Assembly (NCBI GenBank): GCA_034336665.1
Contig: CM067565.1
Location: forward strand, 84,508,858 to 84,572,857
Origin: Luscinia megarhynchos
Taxonomy: Eukaryota; Chordata; Aves; Passeriformes; Turdidae
Length of the DNA stretch: 64,000 nucleotides
Direction: 5' to 3'
Notes under the pieces: model-generated
Told to the model about the DNA's origin: nothing
The model's database searches: none
What the model saw: only the letters and a program-made list of their open reading frames with translations
Position numbers and translations under genes: made by a program
In this document: positions 47,345 to 59,780 of the stretch, piece after piece
Position numbering within the stretch: the stretch's first letter is position 1
How the letters are laid out: the number at the start of each line of letters is the position of its first letter

Positions 47345-47710
47345 AGGTGGCGGTGGCAGTGGCGGTGGCAGTGTTGCGTGGCGGTGGCGGTGGCCCTGGC
47401 CGTGGCAGTGTTGCACGGCCCCAGCAGTGGCGGTGGCAGTGGCAGTGGCGCTGGCCCTGGCCGTGGCAGTGTTGCACGGCGCTCCCGCGCAGAGCTGAAG
47501 CGCTGTAATTTCACACTCCTGGCAGTGGCAGTGGCAGTGGCGGTGGTGGTGGCAGTGGCGGTGGTGGTGGCAGTGTTGCACGGCGCTCCCGCGCAGAGCT
47601 GAAGCGCTGTAATTTCACACTCCTGGCAGTGGCAGTGGCGGTGGCCCTGGCCGTGGCAGTGTTGCACAGCGCTCCTGCACAGAGCTGAAGCGCTGTAATT
47701 TCACACTCCA
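47345..47710. repeat. Composite repeat: GGCAGT/GGCGGT hexamers alternating with a 50-bp module
   Basis: Hexamer runs of GGCAGT and GGCGGT type (about 47345-47470, 47521-47574 and 47625-47660) each end in GTGGCAGT and lead into a conserved 50-bp module that begins GTTGCAC and ends AATTTCACACTCC. The modules lie at 47471-47520, 47575-47624 and 47661-47710. The first two are identical and the third has three or four changes. Two decayed module heads (GTGTTGC) appear near 47370 and 47410. Module spacing is 104 and then 86 bp, so only the hexamer part changes length. Minus frames rich in HCHGQ residues are translation artefacts of the hexamer. Confidence 0.93.
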
Positions 47711-50609
47711 GCTGACTGTGCAGGAACTCCTTCGCCTGCCTGCCCCGGCCCGGGGCTGGCCCTGCTGCCACAGGCACTCCCAGCGCTGCCGGTGCAGCTG
47801 GATTAGTGTTTGGGGAACACTCCTGCTGCCACGGGGCAGTGTGCATGGAACCTGCCAAGTAAAGCAGCTGGCCCTTTCACGCTTCCCACTGCTGGATGGA
47901 GAAGACTTTTGGTCTCCTACAGCCTTCCAAGTAAGGCTCCTAAGGCCTTTACCTCCACTCTGCTGCTCAGCTTTCCGAGGAACAGAGATAGCAATATTGA
48001 CCTTCTTAGCAGAGCACTTTCCCATTTTTTTATGAGATGTTACATAAAAACTGTTTGTCAGGTTTTGTTCAGCTATAAAAAGTCCTTAACAGTGGAGCAT
48101 GGTATGTTATCAGCCATAAAAAAACCCTTATGTTGATCTTTAGCATTTAGGGGTAGACCTTTGTTCTGCTTAGTTACTTATAATCTTTGGAGTGGTTTGG
48201 CCCGGGTTTGGTTGTGGGGTTGTGGGTTTTTTTTTTTTGCTGCTTTCTGTGTGCATATATATTGTGTACATTTTGCTTCTGCTAGGGCCAAAGATCACTT
48301 GGTTTGGTTTTATGTACAGATGTCAGCTGGCATTCGTCGAGTGACTGGCCTGTGATCCACCATTCACCACATTTCCTCTGAAATATAAGGGAAGTTAGTT
48401 TCCTAACAGACAAGAAACTGGGTAAAACCCCCACTGAATAAAGGACTATGATTCCCTAGAAATAATCTGCCTTGGCATATTTCCATCTATGTAGCCTCTG
48501 AAATAGAAAAGGAATCCTTTTTTTTTGCCCATAGGGCAGTTGAAAGCTTTGTTCCCATTCTGGATAGCATGGTGCAAGCGTGGCAGTGTTGAGGAGTGCC
48601 AGAGTTCATGGAAGATGCATCTGGACACAATGGCACCCAGGAGCCTTAGGTAGGTTCCTATTAAATAGAATTTCCAGTGCAATATTTAGCTGAGAATACC
48701 AAGAAGCTGCATATAGACAAAAAGCTATCACAAATAACATTAGCTCAAAGTCATAATCATAGGAGCAGCAAAGCCAAGCCCTAAATAGTTCCCATGGCCT
48801 AATACTTCTTGTTCTGAGAAGCTGGGCCTGGAAAAGCCAAAGGATGTATAAAATGTGGAGAAGCCCTGGTGCTGGGCTGGGTGGTACTGGAGCTCTGGCT
48901 ACAGTCCTGGGGCAGCAGTGGTGGGACAGTGCTGACAACAGCAGTGACTGAGTTTAGGGTGTTAACCATTCTTTGTCTTAACAGATGACTGAAACAATTG
49001 GAGCTGGGCAAGCTCCCTGTCGGGCTCCTCAGGAATGTGAACCCAGCAGCAGGGTGGCTCTGCTAGGGACTAATCTACCCATTCAGGCAGAGATCAGCTC
49101 AAAGGCAGCAACTTCCCTGGAGGGAAGAAGAGAGGCAGAAATAGAAGAGAGCCAAGCAGGCTCAGGTGTAGCTGGAGGAGCAGTGTGACCCCAAACAAAA
49201 TCTGAGGGAGGGATTTTGGGCACAGTTCTTTCAAGAAAGACATAGAATTGCAAACAAAACCCCTTCTGTCTGGTTTGGCCTTGGTTTTAAAAGTTCAAGG
49301 ACCAAAGAGCTTTGTGCATTTGGTGTTAATCAAGAGTGCTGATATAAGGAATTACCAACTCCATCAGCATTTTCATCCCAGTGGAACCAACCCAAAATAA
49401 CTCTCACTCCAAATGATCGGGGCTGCATAACTGATATGGGCTGAAAATAATAATGGTTTCTATATTTCTTAAGAAAAAGTTCTTATTTTAAAGAGAGTTG
49501 AAGGCAGCCAAAAGAGTTGGATAGGCTATTATTCTCCAATCAATTCAATTTTTAAATCTTACTTAAAGAATGCTAATTTTAAATGAGATATTCTTCTGAT
49601 CATTTCTACAACTGAAGGGATGTAAATTCAGATTCATAATGAATGCTTTTTTTTCAATATTTGATTGCAGTAATCCAAATGATCCTATTTAATATCAAGG
49701 ACAGAGCTGGTATCTATTTTTTGATAACTGCTTTGCATAGCATACTCCATACAGTTAAAATTTTTTGAGAATGGTTTTAGAAGACACAACTCTTTGGTAG
49801 GACAGTCCTGGTTGGTGGCATGAACAGGCTCCTCCTGTGCCAGCCATGGTGCTAAAAGTGACAAATTCCAGGTTCTTTGTCCTAATAATGTTTTACTGCC
49901 TTATTCTAACCTCCAGCATCACCTGCTTGGACTTCTAAGAAAAAGATGTGATAATTAACAACTGTCTTCACTTTTAGTTTTCATTTTACCCTGTTGTCAG
50001 GTCTTAGTTTGGTTGCCAAACTTCCTACCCAGTTGTTCCCTCTCAAATCTGAAAACAACTTCCTTCAGCCTTGCAAGGTTTATTTGATTGACTTCCCATC
50101 CTCAAGGTGATGAGTTTAAAACACCACAGTCTTTGGAAATGAAATGAAATATTCAGTTCTCAGGACTATACATAGAAAATCCTGGGAAAACAGTTTTGGA
50201 GGGATTTTGACCAATGCAAGTCAGTCTGATAAAATTCCTTTGAACAATGCAGGTTTTATATGGTAATTACATGCATCTAGAGTCAATGAGAAAGCATAAG
50301 AAATGCTATTTGTTTCTTTGTCTAATATAAATAATTGTCATTATTGACAGAATGGGGAAAAAGACAAAAAGCAGATGTCATAGATATGTTGGTGATAATG
50401 GACTGCTCATAACAGGAATATTTTTGTGTGTTCTGTGAGGTAATGTATAAAATATTTCAGTCAAGCAGAGTTCTAGGTCATATATAGCTTTCTTAGGATG
50501 TATAAAAGATCAAGAATCAGATTTTCAGAAGAGCAGCAGTTGAATAGTGCAGATGAGAAGCCACACTGTCCTCATGACACCTTCAGGTATCCTGAGCTGA
50601 AAGTTACAG
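47711..50609. other. Unannotated DNA
   Basis: GC falls away after about 47860. No gene is recognised. A good acceptor-like stretch, TTCTTTGTCTTAACAG, ends at 48984 directly before an ATG and a 67-codon hydrophilic frame (48985-49188), listed as a finding, not a gene. Confidence 0.55.
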
Positions 50610-50675
50610 CTAGCCAAGGTCACGTGGAGTTATAGGGCAGTGGTGTACCTGCTAGCCACTACAGTGCCTTATCAT
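50610..50675 (+). mobile_element. Possible MIR-like SINE remnant, 3' part
   Basis: AGCCAAGGTCACGTGGAG... followed by GCTAGCCACTACAGTGCCTT resembles the MIR segments AGGTCACACAGCTAG and CTTAACCACTACGCTATACTGCC, in the right order. It is heavily diverged and matched by eye. Confidence 0.28.
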
Positions 50676-53600
50676 GAATTATTACTGTTCAGATACTATG
50701 TTGCCTGCAGTTGGTAGACACTGAAAGAATTTTAAGAGGGACATAGTCAGAATTTCTCAGTATAAGACCACAAGCCAAGCATTTCACTTCTAACAGATTC
50801 ACAGCTTCAGACAAAATACCTACTCTCCCTTCATTCCCTTTTTAAATAAGGGCTAAGATTTGTGTCTCATGGGATGTTGTGAGATTAATTTTTTCTTGTA
50901 TGCATAAACTGTTTTGAAGGTGGAAAGGTTCAAGTCTCACTTCACAGCAGCCTTGCATTTACAGTACAAAAGGAGCAGACCCCATCTCTCCCTGGAAAAG
51001 GACAAACAGCTTGGAACTCGGCAAGTACTCTATCCAGCTAGAACAAATACAATTTTGCAGTCCATTGATTTCCATTTACAATGCCAAGTTTTATTTGATT
51101 TATTTTTTTAATATCTATATGCCACAATACCAACTTCCTTTCCCCCCTCACCCTTTTTAAATGAAGTGTGACTGGCACATGATCCTCATTAGCTGGGAGA
51201 GATTTTGGATAAGTTAAGGATCAGCAGACAGACAAAACAGGGCCATTTTGGGAAAGCCTTGATGATGCAGCCTGAAATTATTTTCTCCTTATGTGAGAGA
51301 GTTTAGGATTTCTGAGTGTAGTGGACTACTATGGAGCTGCAGGCACTATGTAGGGGGGACTTCACATATACATACATGGGGCCAGAGTTACACACCTGCA
51401 TGCTAGGTGCTGGTTTTATGACTCTTAACAAATAATGGTAGCAAATACATGACTGTTACTTGCAGGAAATTCTGTCCTCCTGCATGACCCTCCCTGCACT
51501 CCACTCTGTGCTGCCCAGCACAGTGCTGCAAGGCATCAAGCCAGCATCCTCCAGGTGCTGAAAGGCAGGTGCTGAGAGTGGATGCTGGCTTGGGATCCTG
51601 TCCCCCCACAGAGCCTGCTTTGGGGCCCTTGCACCAAGTGGGAATCCACCCTTCCAGCTTCCCTTCAGCTGCTGCATGGGCTGCTGTGGCTGTGACTGTG
51701 CCTAAGCAGTGCCTGCACTACTGAGTGAGCAGAGGAGCCCGAGGCAGGAGGGCACAGGTGGAGGAGTCTCACCCAGAGAAAGCAGGCTGCTGCTGCCAAG
51801 GCACTGGGAGAGCTGGGGATGGCACACAGGGAGGAGGGAGGAGCTACTGTCAAGGGGAACCATGCACTAATACCCTCTACACTGTTGGAAGAAGGAAAGT
51901 TCTGGCTGATTATAGAGAATATGCACAATATTTATGGGTTACAAAGAGAATTTGACCTATCAGTGAATTAAATATGGGGAAACTTGCATTGTCACTGCTC
52001 ACTCTGACTGGTGCTTATGGGTGAATGAATGGAAGATCAGACTGTCAGGCTGTCAGCTCCTATGAGTCCTAACTTTCCCCTGAAAGGGAGATGGCCATTT
52101 TCCCAACAATGGCCCCAGCTCTTTCAGTTACAGCCAGTCAAGTCCCATGACATCAAATATTAATCTGGCACAGAACTTGGGCTGTCCGAGTACATTTTAT
52201 AACCAACAGCATATCAAATCCTTTGGACCTGATGACATTCGCTCCTTTGTTGTCACATCAGTCAGTCACTTTAACCCAGATTCTCAGTCAATTCAAAGGA
52301 AAGGGAACGACACTTCAGTGAACTGACTACTGCAAAAGTACTCTAAAAAAATGAGCAGAAGGGAGGCAGGGCTGAACCTCATCACAAAAGATCCCACCAT
52401 AAAATCGGGAGAGCACAGGAAGCCTTAGATGACCTCGCAGCAGGAGGCTGCATTGCTGTCTTGTGTACAGTTTCTCTGCAGGGGCAGGCCTTGGATCATC
52501 CCAAATCTAGTCTTTGGGCTCCCAGTTGCTTAAGAGCAGGGTTCTGATCTTTTCATAACAGCATGTATATTCATTTTATAACAGAATTTCTGTCAGTATA
52601 ACAGACATTTCTAATACTGTGAAAGCAAACAAAGCTCAGAAATCAGATTTCCCAGGTGGAGCCTGGGAAGACAGGGCCAAGGCATTGGTCTCTTCCCATT
52701 TTCCTTGCCTGACCACAACACCTCTGACGTGGCAGAGATGCTACCTCCAGAAAAACTCTGTCAGCTTCTGCCTATGCTTTCTCTAGCATTCAGAATTGGC
52801 ATGATGCTTTGATCCATTTCTAGTTTTGCAAGGAAAAAGCAGCTCTTAAGACAGTAAGCAGAGGGCTGAGCTTACAAGCATAGCACATTAACAAAACCAT
52901 TCCAGTGAGCAGGGGGGGAGGGGGCAGGAAATGACAAAAATGAGAAGAATTTTGCTCTTCTCTACACAAGCCTAGAGACGGTCAGAGAAAATTATAACTT
53001 GACCCTAAATTATCCAAAGGAAGCAAAGAAATAAAATTCAGGCTCAGGAAGATTCCTTCCTAAGAACTTGAACCAAAAGCTAAAGCACATTAACATATGA
53101 GGACTGGAGGGTTCAGAGAAATAGCTGGAAATTTCATGCCTATAGCCATGGAGGAAAATATAGGAACTCCCTGAATTCAGTAATATACCTGGCATGCCTC
53201 AAGACAGGGAAGGTATTGGCTCTACTCCTGACATTGTCATGTGCAGAATAGATGCTCAGGGGACAGGTAAGGAATACAAGGCAGCTTTTCAAATGGTCAG
53301 AGGGATTTTGCCATAGAGTTTTCTTTCAGAAGGTGTTTCTGAGTGAGCTGGAGTGGGAGAAAGGATCAGAAGCCCAACATGATTGTTCTCAGTTGCAGAA
53401 CCAGCTGTTAAACGATGGTTAGAGGCATAAGCTACCCCAGCTATGCACAACAGTGTACTTCAGGGTGTTCTATGAAAACAGGTAAGAGCCTTTGGTACTT
53501 CCAAAGTTGGGTGCAACTACCTGAGCCTGAGCTGCTTATATTTAAGAACTAAAAAGTTAGCAAATAAAGGAGACTTAAACATTTAAGGATTGTTTAAGGA

Positions 53601-55589
53601 TGTGTCAGAGAACTCAAAGCATCATGTGAAAAGCTACTTCTGTGGTAATGGAGTAACAAATCCTAATGAATTGCTAAAGTTTAAAAGTAATTACTGTCTG
53701 GAAGGATTGATAAAAAATCTTATGTCTGTTCTAGCAACTGTTTGAACATGCATGTGGACACACTCACACATCCACAGCCCACCTTAGCTGCTACCCTTTG
53801 AGGCAGCTTCAGCTGCAAGGGCAAAGGCAAAACAAGCCCAGGGATGGGAAGACCCTCTCAGTCCTCGGTATTTCCATTACATGAGCTTCAGCATAGCAGT
53901 CAGTGCAGCAGTTATACTGCAAATGGAGAGCTCTGGTCTAGTGCTGTCAGTCTCACACCTGCTGCTCGTGAACACCTACATTCCATTTAAAATAGAATTG
54001 TAAGACCTGTGAATACAAATGGGCAGAAAATTTACTATTTAAAGGCAATTTCTGGAGAAACTGTGTCATATATGTAGCTCTTTATAAAATGCAAACAGCA
54101 CACATGATTACTTGTTCTGCAACCTCTGCTTTGTGTCCAGGCAGTAGATGGATGAAATTCACATCCTGTGTGGGACTACCCCTTCCCCCAGCTGCCTGCC
54201 TCCTGCCATGCTCCACTACTGCTTAGGCAAAAGCATTTGCCAAAGTTGGGAAAGGACTGGAAACCACATGGGTTTGCAGCTGGCAGCCTTAAAGGTGGCC
54301 TGAGTGATCAAGGCTGGTGGCCTGGGGATGAGCACAGGAAGTGCAGGAGGTGTGCTGGCTGCCTCCAAGGGATGCTCCAGCAGGCAGAGGGAGAACACGG
54401 AGGGCAACCCCACCCAGCCCAGCAGCACAGCTTTCTCAAGCCCTGATAGCTGCAGACAAGTGAGATGCAGAATGCCACATGTTGTGAGGAGTTATGGAGG
54501 TGTGAAGGGAGCAGAGGGAGGGCAGGATGGTGGGGGATGACAGTGGAGGCACTAGGCTGGGTCTGTGGTGTCCCATACAGGGGTTCAGGTGTTCCCTCAG
54601 CCAACCTTTGCTCAGTGTACATTGGCCAATTTTAGTGGGTGTTTTAGCACAGTTCTCAGCTTCCTGAACAAGTGAGATGACTTCCACTTAAGCATTCTTG
54701 TTATTTAAGAGGGAAAGCAGGTGTTTGAACAGGAATGAAGGCACCAATACCTGATACCCCTTTTGCCAGGTAAGCCAAGAGCATGAATGGGATGTTCTGC
54801 CAGTCTCAAGGCATTAAATATTTCTGCTTTGACTTACACCAGCTCTGAGCTGCTGTCAGAAAAACCATTAGCAGCTTACATCCAGACATTAAGCCAAATC
54901 CTGGCTCCAGTGAGGCCAATCATAAAACTCAAATTGATTTCAGCAGCAATAGAAATTAGTCTCCTAGGCAGTGGTCAAGAGGGAGGAGTTGAATGGCAGT
55001 TTGCTGTCACCTAACAATGCAAGCTTATGTTAAATTCACCCAAGGTTGTGACATATTGAAAACTGGTGTGTGAGTGTGCATACAGCACCAGGGCATGGCA
55101 GTGCAGCACTAGGAGACCTAGTGTTGGCAGCTACTGAAAGTGATTTCCAAACTTTCCTGCAAGTACAGATGGCTATTATAGGAATTGAGAGACATGGACA
55201 TCCTGGCTCCCAGCTGTGCATGACTGACAGTGTCTTGTCTACCTCATATCGCTTAGTGCTGAAAATTTGATCATTTAATTACTCAGCCAGACAGAAATAT
55301 TAAATGGTGATTCAGAATTCTTTATTATGGTATATGCTTTCCAGTAACTGCCTCACTTGTTCTCTGAGAGCAGTGGGGGACAAACCCTCCCCCTGGGTTT
55401 TTACTGCCTGCAAGAGGAAAGCACCTCTTAGAAAGCGATTTCCTTTATCCATTTTCTGTTTCCGGCTGCATTTACACTGGTCTCAAGAAAATGTGCAAAT
55501 CGCTGTGGATGCTCTTCAATGTCCATGTAGATTTTTCCCCTTACTTTTATGGAAATGCTCACGGACCATATTTTTTTTATTTCCTCTTT
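50676..55589. other. Unannotated single-copy DNA
   Basis: No gene supported. GC-richer patches at 51470-51850 and 54300-54560 carry overlapping open frames on both strands (up to 104 codons) without recognisable products. Confidence 0.6.
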
Positions 55590-56010
55590 GCTTTTCATTT
55601 CTACATAATTTCCCATTGTGACTTTTTAAATGCTTTATTTTCAGATTCCATTTTGCACACATATGAAATAAATTATATTTTGTTCCATTCTAGACCTAAA
55701 TTTCGCATTCATCATTAACCTTAAGCATTTCCTCTTAAACTGCTTGAAAAAAATCTGCAATTCACAGTCCTGTCTGCTGTCCTGCGGTAATTCAAGTCCT
55801 AGATTTATTATATTTGCCAACAGTAAATACTGTATCCATTTTTAGAGAATGATCCAATCTGCTTGTATTTCCTGATCTTTCTTCTCATTCCTTTGTTATG
55901 ATATGCTTTTTGCCTCTTAATTGTTTCCATATGAAATGGCCTCAGTCAGAGCGGCTGCGATGAATAACGTCCATTTCAAAATCTCAGAGTGTTGATCACA
56001 GCAGATAACC
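55590..56010. promoter_or_regulatory. Possible conserved non-coding element
   Basis: AT-rich, complex sequence with isolated CpGs (TTTCGCATTC near 55703, CCTGCGGTAATTC near 55783, GAGCGGCTGCGATGAATAACG near 55950) and no repeat or frame to explain it. The texture is like vertebrate conserved non-coding DNA; conservation is not visible from one sequence. Confidence 0.22.
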
Positions 56011-59000
56011 ATGAGCTGGTTACTCCCTGCTTTCAGTAGCACCCCTTAAGGACAAGTAATAAGTTCTGCAGCATTGGTAAGTGAAAAACACAGAAGACCA
56101 AACATTGCAGGCAAAAGGCAACTTGGTTAATGTGATTCTTGCCCATTTAGCAATAATCTTGATCCCATTTTAAAGTTCTGAACAGACATGAAATTTTATT
56201 TTCAGTATGGCTGAATAGCATTAGGGAACTAGCTTTGGTTCTCTCCCACTAACTGTGTTTAAAATGTCTTTTTTCTAATAACTTGGGGGGTCCCTTTTAT
56301 GTTTTATGTACTGAGGCTGCTTTATGGAAGTATAAATCTGAGCCCCTTCACTGAGGCAGAAAGCTCTGCTGGTTCTTCTGCATTTCATGGCTCAGTACAG
56401 GGCTGGATGCACTACACTGGGAGGTGTGAAAGAGCATCCTGGAAGAGATGGAAGCTAAATATATTCTGCTACAAGATTTCTTCCATTCCACTCTCCACCC
56501 CCAGATCCCAGAGACTACAATGGCTTATGCAGGGTTTTACATATGCAGCTAATGGTGGAGGGAGGAGAATTCCCACGGATAGAGCTTTAGCCCAGTACCA
56601 GCACAGCACACAGCCTGAAGTGGTGCTGGGGTGGATTCTGAGGAAAAGCCTCCCATCGTTGCTACCAAAGAGAGGTCCTACACAATTATTTTTAGGAAAG
56701 GATTCCTGGGTAGAAGGGTGTCCTTTCCTACAGTTTTGATATAGGCCCCTGGACAAGGTGCAGAGGGGATGGGATTTCATCTAGACTCCCTGTACTCTGT
56801 CTTACTTAGCTCCACGTGGGCTCCTGGTCTGGGGAGTTTATTTTGTTTCAAGCCACCCTCTGACAGTCAGCTCCTGTATGCCTCACACAGCTTCCAAGTC
56901 TGAAGTGCTGTGGTCCTCCCAAGGCCAGGTGCCTGTCCATCTCGTTTTCCACCTCTTCCAAGAGGATTGCCTTGTATGTAAGGAGCCCAACTCCATAAAA
57001 ATACAAAAAAGCAAATAAGAGTTTCCTCTCGTTTGTCCCTGATTTTATGCTCATATAATTCCACTAATTTCATTTGCATGAGAACAAACCCAGACCTCTA
57101 GTCTCTTGGTAGAAATTATTTTACAGGGCTGTTATCCAAACCAGAAGGCCAAGCTGGAGTCTGCTTCTCATGCACAAACCACGACAGCAGAAGTGACATG
57201 CAAAGTGGTTATTTTATTCTCACTCCATGTTTTTATGCACGTTTATGTATATTGAGTGTAGTGGGATGGGGGCAGAGAGCAACAGCCAAGCAGCCTTCCC
57301 TCTTCTGCACATGAATGTCTAGCTCATTGGTTTTATCTCCAGGTACACAAAACAAAATGAAACCATTATAAAAGATACCTGCGAGCTGTAAACTCTGAGG
57401 GGAAGAAATTACTGTCGGTTTGTCAGGTTTGTAAGTGAATTACTTATTTATGTAGTTCAATTGATTTAATGTTAATCACAGATGAAAGACACAAGTTAAA
57501 CAGGTTTGCTTTGCAAACACACACAGTGCCCTCTAATTCACTTGAGAATGGGTCAACTTAAAATTGCTCCTGGACAGCCACAGATAATTGAGCAAAGGAG
57601 CAGAAATGAGGATCAAATGAAAGCAACCCAAATTGCTTTTAAAAGTTTCAAATGAGTATGCTGCTGGAAGTGCTATAAAAGATAACACAAAAGAGCCAGC
57701 TAAAAATCGTGGCACAAGCTCAATTTTTTGTAAGTAATCATAAATCTTAACTTCAGCAGCTTTGTGTTCGTCTAGGGGCACTGGACAAGCGAAAAAAAGT
57801 TGACCTCATCATCATGTGAAGTTTCCTATTCCTGTCCTAAGTTGTCATTGGTAAAAGCCCGCAGCAAAAATTCCAGTTGTAAACAGTGATGTGCTGCCAA
57901 TGTTTCAGCAAGGGTAGCCCACATTTTTTCCTCTCTGCAGCTGGAGTGCAGCTTGTGCGTAAGGGGCTCCATGGCTCTAGAGCAGAGGGATGCAGATCAG
58001 CCCTCCCAGCCCTCCCTTCACTTGTTTCTCTGGTGAAACATAAACAAATGCCCTTTCTCAGGTGTAACTAAAGAGGGAGATGCTGTAATTTGGGAAATGG
58101 ACTTTGAGAGTCACAAGGTCCTGTTTCTGTGGAGCTGCTCATGGAAATAGGAGCAAGAAGCCCTTACCCTCTCTTGCACCCCCTCCAATTGTACAGCACA
58201 AAGATGTGTCTGTAGGTTTTACACCCTCGTGACACATTCTCAGAATTTGTGGCACTTGTCCATACCATCCTTCTAGGAGACAGGCAGGACCCTTGATTTT
58301 TGGGTGGCTGACTGAGGACCATATGAGTGCTGTGGCAGCCCTTCCAGCAAGCAGGTATTCCTGACATGTGGGGTGAAATTCAGCTCACCCAGAGAGCTGT
58401 GGGTTAGTCTTTGCTGCAGAGCTGAAGGACGTGATGCAGCAGAACAATTAGTTCCCTTCCAACACATCTGCCAAAGGCAGCAGGCACGTGCCTCAGCATG
58501 CAGCTCCCACTCTTACTTGGGGGATGGCTCCCTCAAATTTAGTTTTAAAAACATGGGGATTGGTGACTACTTATTAGCTGTCTCACTACCTGCCCGACAG
58601 TTTTCCTTGGTGCAATTAAAAATGTCTCCAGAATGTATAATAAGAGTCAACTGAATTTTTAAAGCATCATGCAGACAATGTACATGATGCGGAAAAATAC
58701 ACTTGGGATCTGGTAGCCCATGACTGAAACAGACAAAAAGAAAAAAGCTCTGGGTAAAGAAAATCAGAGGGAAAAAAGAACTTTGGAGAGAATTTCAGGG
58801 ATTTCAGGGAGTAACGTCCCTTTGAAATGTCTGTGCAGTCGGCATCTTGGAGAACCTTGAAAATGTTTGTGGTTTTTTTCCTGCTTTATGTCCTTAAAAA
58901 TACCCCACTCATTTTTTCTTCCCCTCAGGCCTAGTCAATATTGTCTTTAAGCAATTGAAGGACCTCTTCTAAACAATTGGAAAAAATGTACTTGTAAAAC

Positions 59001-59589
59001 TGTGCAAATACCTGCTTCCAAAAATAACTAAAACTGCTGTGGTTCCAGGGACATAAGTGATGCATTTTGAAATAGGACTAAATGTTTATTTACACGAGAG
59101 AGCATGCTAGCTCTGGACTACTGAGAAAATAATGGGCATTAAACCCTATACAGCACACAGTCCAGTGAATCAAAAGTAGATTAGAGTGATTTAGTGATCT
59201 ACCTTTTCTTTTTAAGAAAAACAACTCACTTTGAGGCTGAGAAAAGAATAACTATTTTGTTAACAATTTATCTCTTTTGATTGTAAAACTCTTAGGACTT
59301 CTTTTACATAAGGAAAGATAATGAGAGGCACAGCAAGAAGCAGGTTTATTGTGTCCTATAGAAAAGTATCAATCCAAAGGAGGATTGTCAGATCCTTAGC
59401 TTGGTCTTCTCTGTGTCACTGAGTTAATGCAATGAGGTTTCAGTAGGGTCCTCCCCGGCCAGTGGTGGATTTCCTTCGAGGCAAAGGATGTCCCCAGAGG
59501 TAAGAAAGCTGTCCCACGTCCCCACCTGCCTTCATTGCCCAGCGAAGGAGATGGCACGAGAGGGAAGAGGCAAAGAGATGCAGCCTGAG
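56011..59589. other. Unannotated single-copy DNA
   Basis: The longest frame, 146 codons at 56299-56739, has no recognisable domain. The 57520-57780 stretch is complex and AT-rich and may be another non-coding conserved block, but nothing specific supports that. Confidence 0.55.
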
Positions 59590-59780
59590 CACTGTGATAC
59601 TTGCCTGCTCAAGCAGCTTGCACTAATTTGAGCAGCCCAAAGGTCACGACTATTTATGCAGATAAAAGGTCAATGGCAAGCTGGCATGTGGCTGCAGGCT
59701 ATCTTGGTACGCACTTCACCCAGGGCACTGGTGCAGGCTTCTGATTCACAGTTTGTCTTTTCTGCATGAACTTTCAGGCC
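59590..59780. promoter_or_regulatory. Possible enhancer-like block with two AAAGGTCA sites
   Basis: AAAGGTCA, a nuclear-receptor half-site shape, occurs at 59639-59646 and 59665-59672 in the same orientation, 26 bp apart, with CTATTTATG (a near-MEF2 shape) between them. The 26-bp spacing is too wide for a classical direct-repeat dimer site. Function is inferred only from motif shape. Confidence 0.22.

Noticed and set aside
47085..47667. His/Cys/Gln-rich 130-176 codon minus frames as proteins
   Set aside because: They are translations of the GGCAGT-type hexamer repeat and its GC-rich flank.
56299..56739. 146-codon plus frame as a gene
   Set aside because: No domain, signal sequence, splice support or recognisable similarity. 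Length is compatible with chance.
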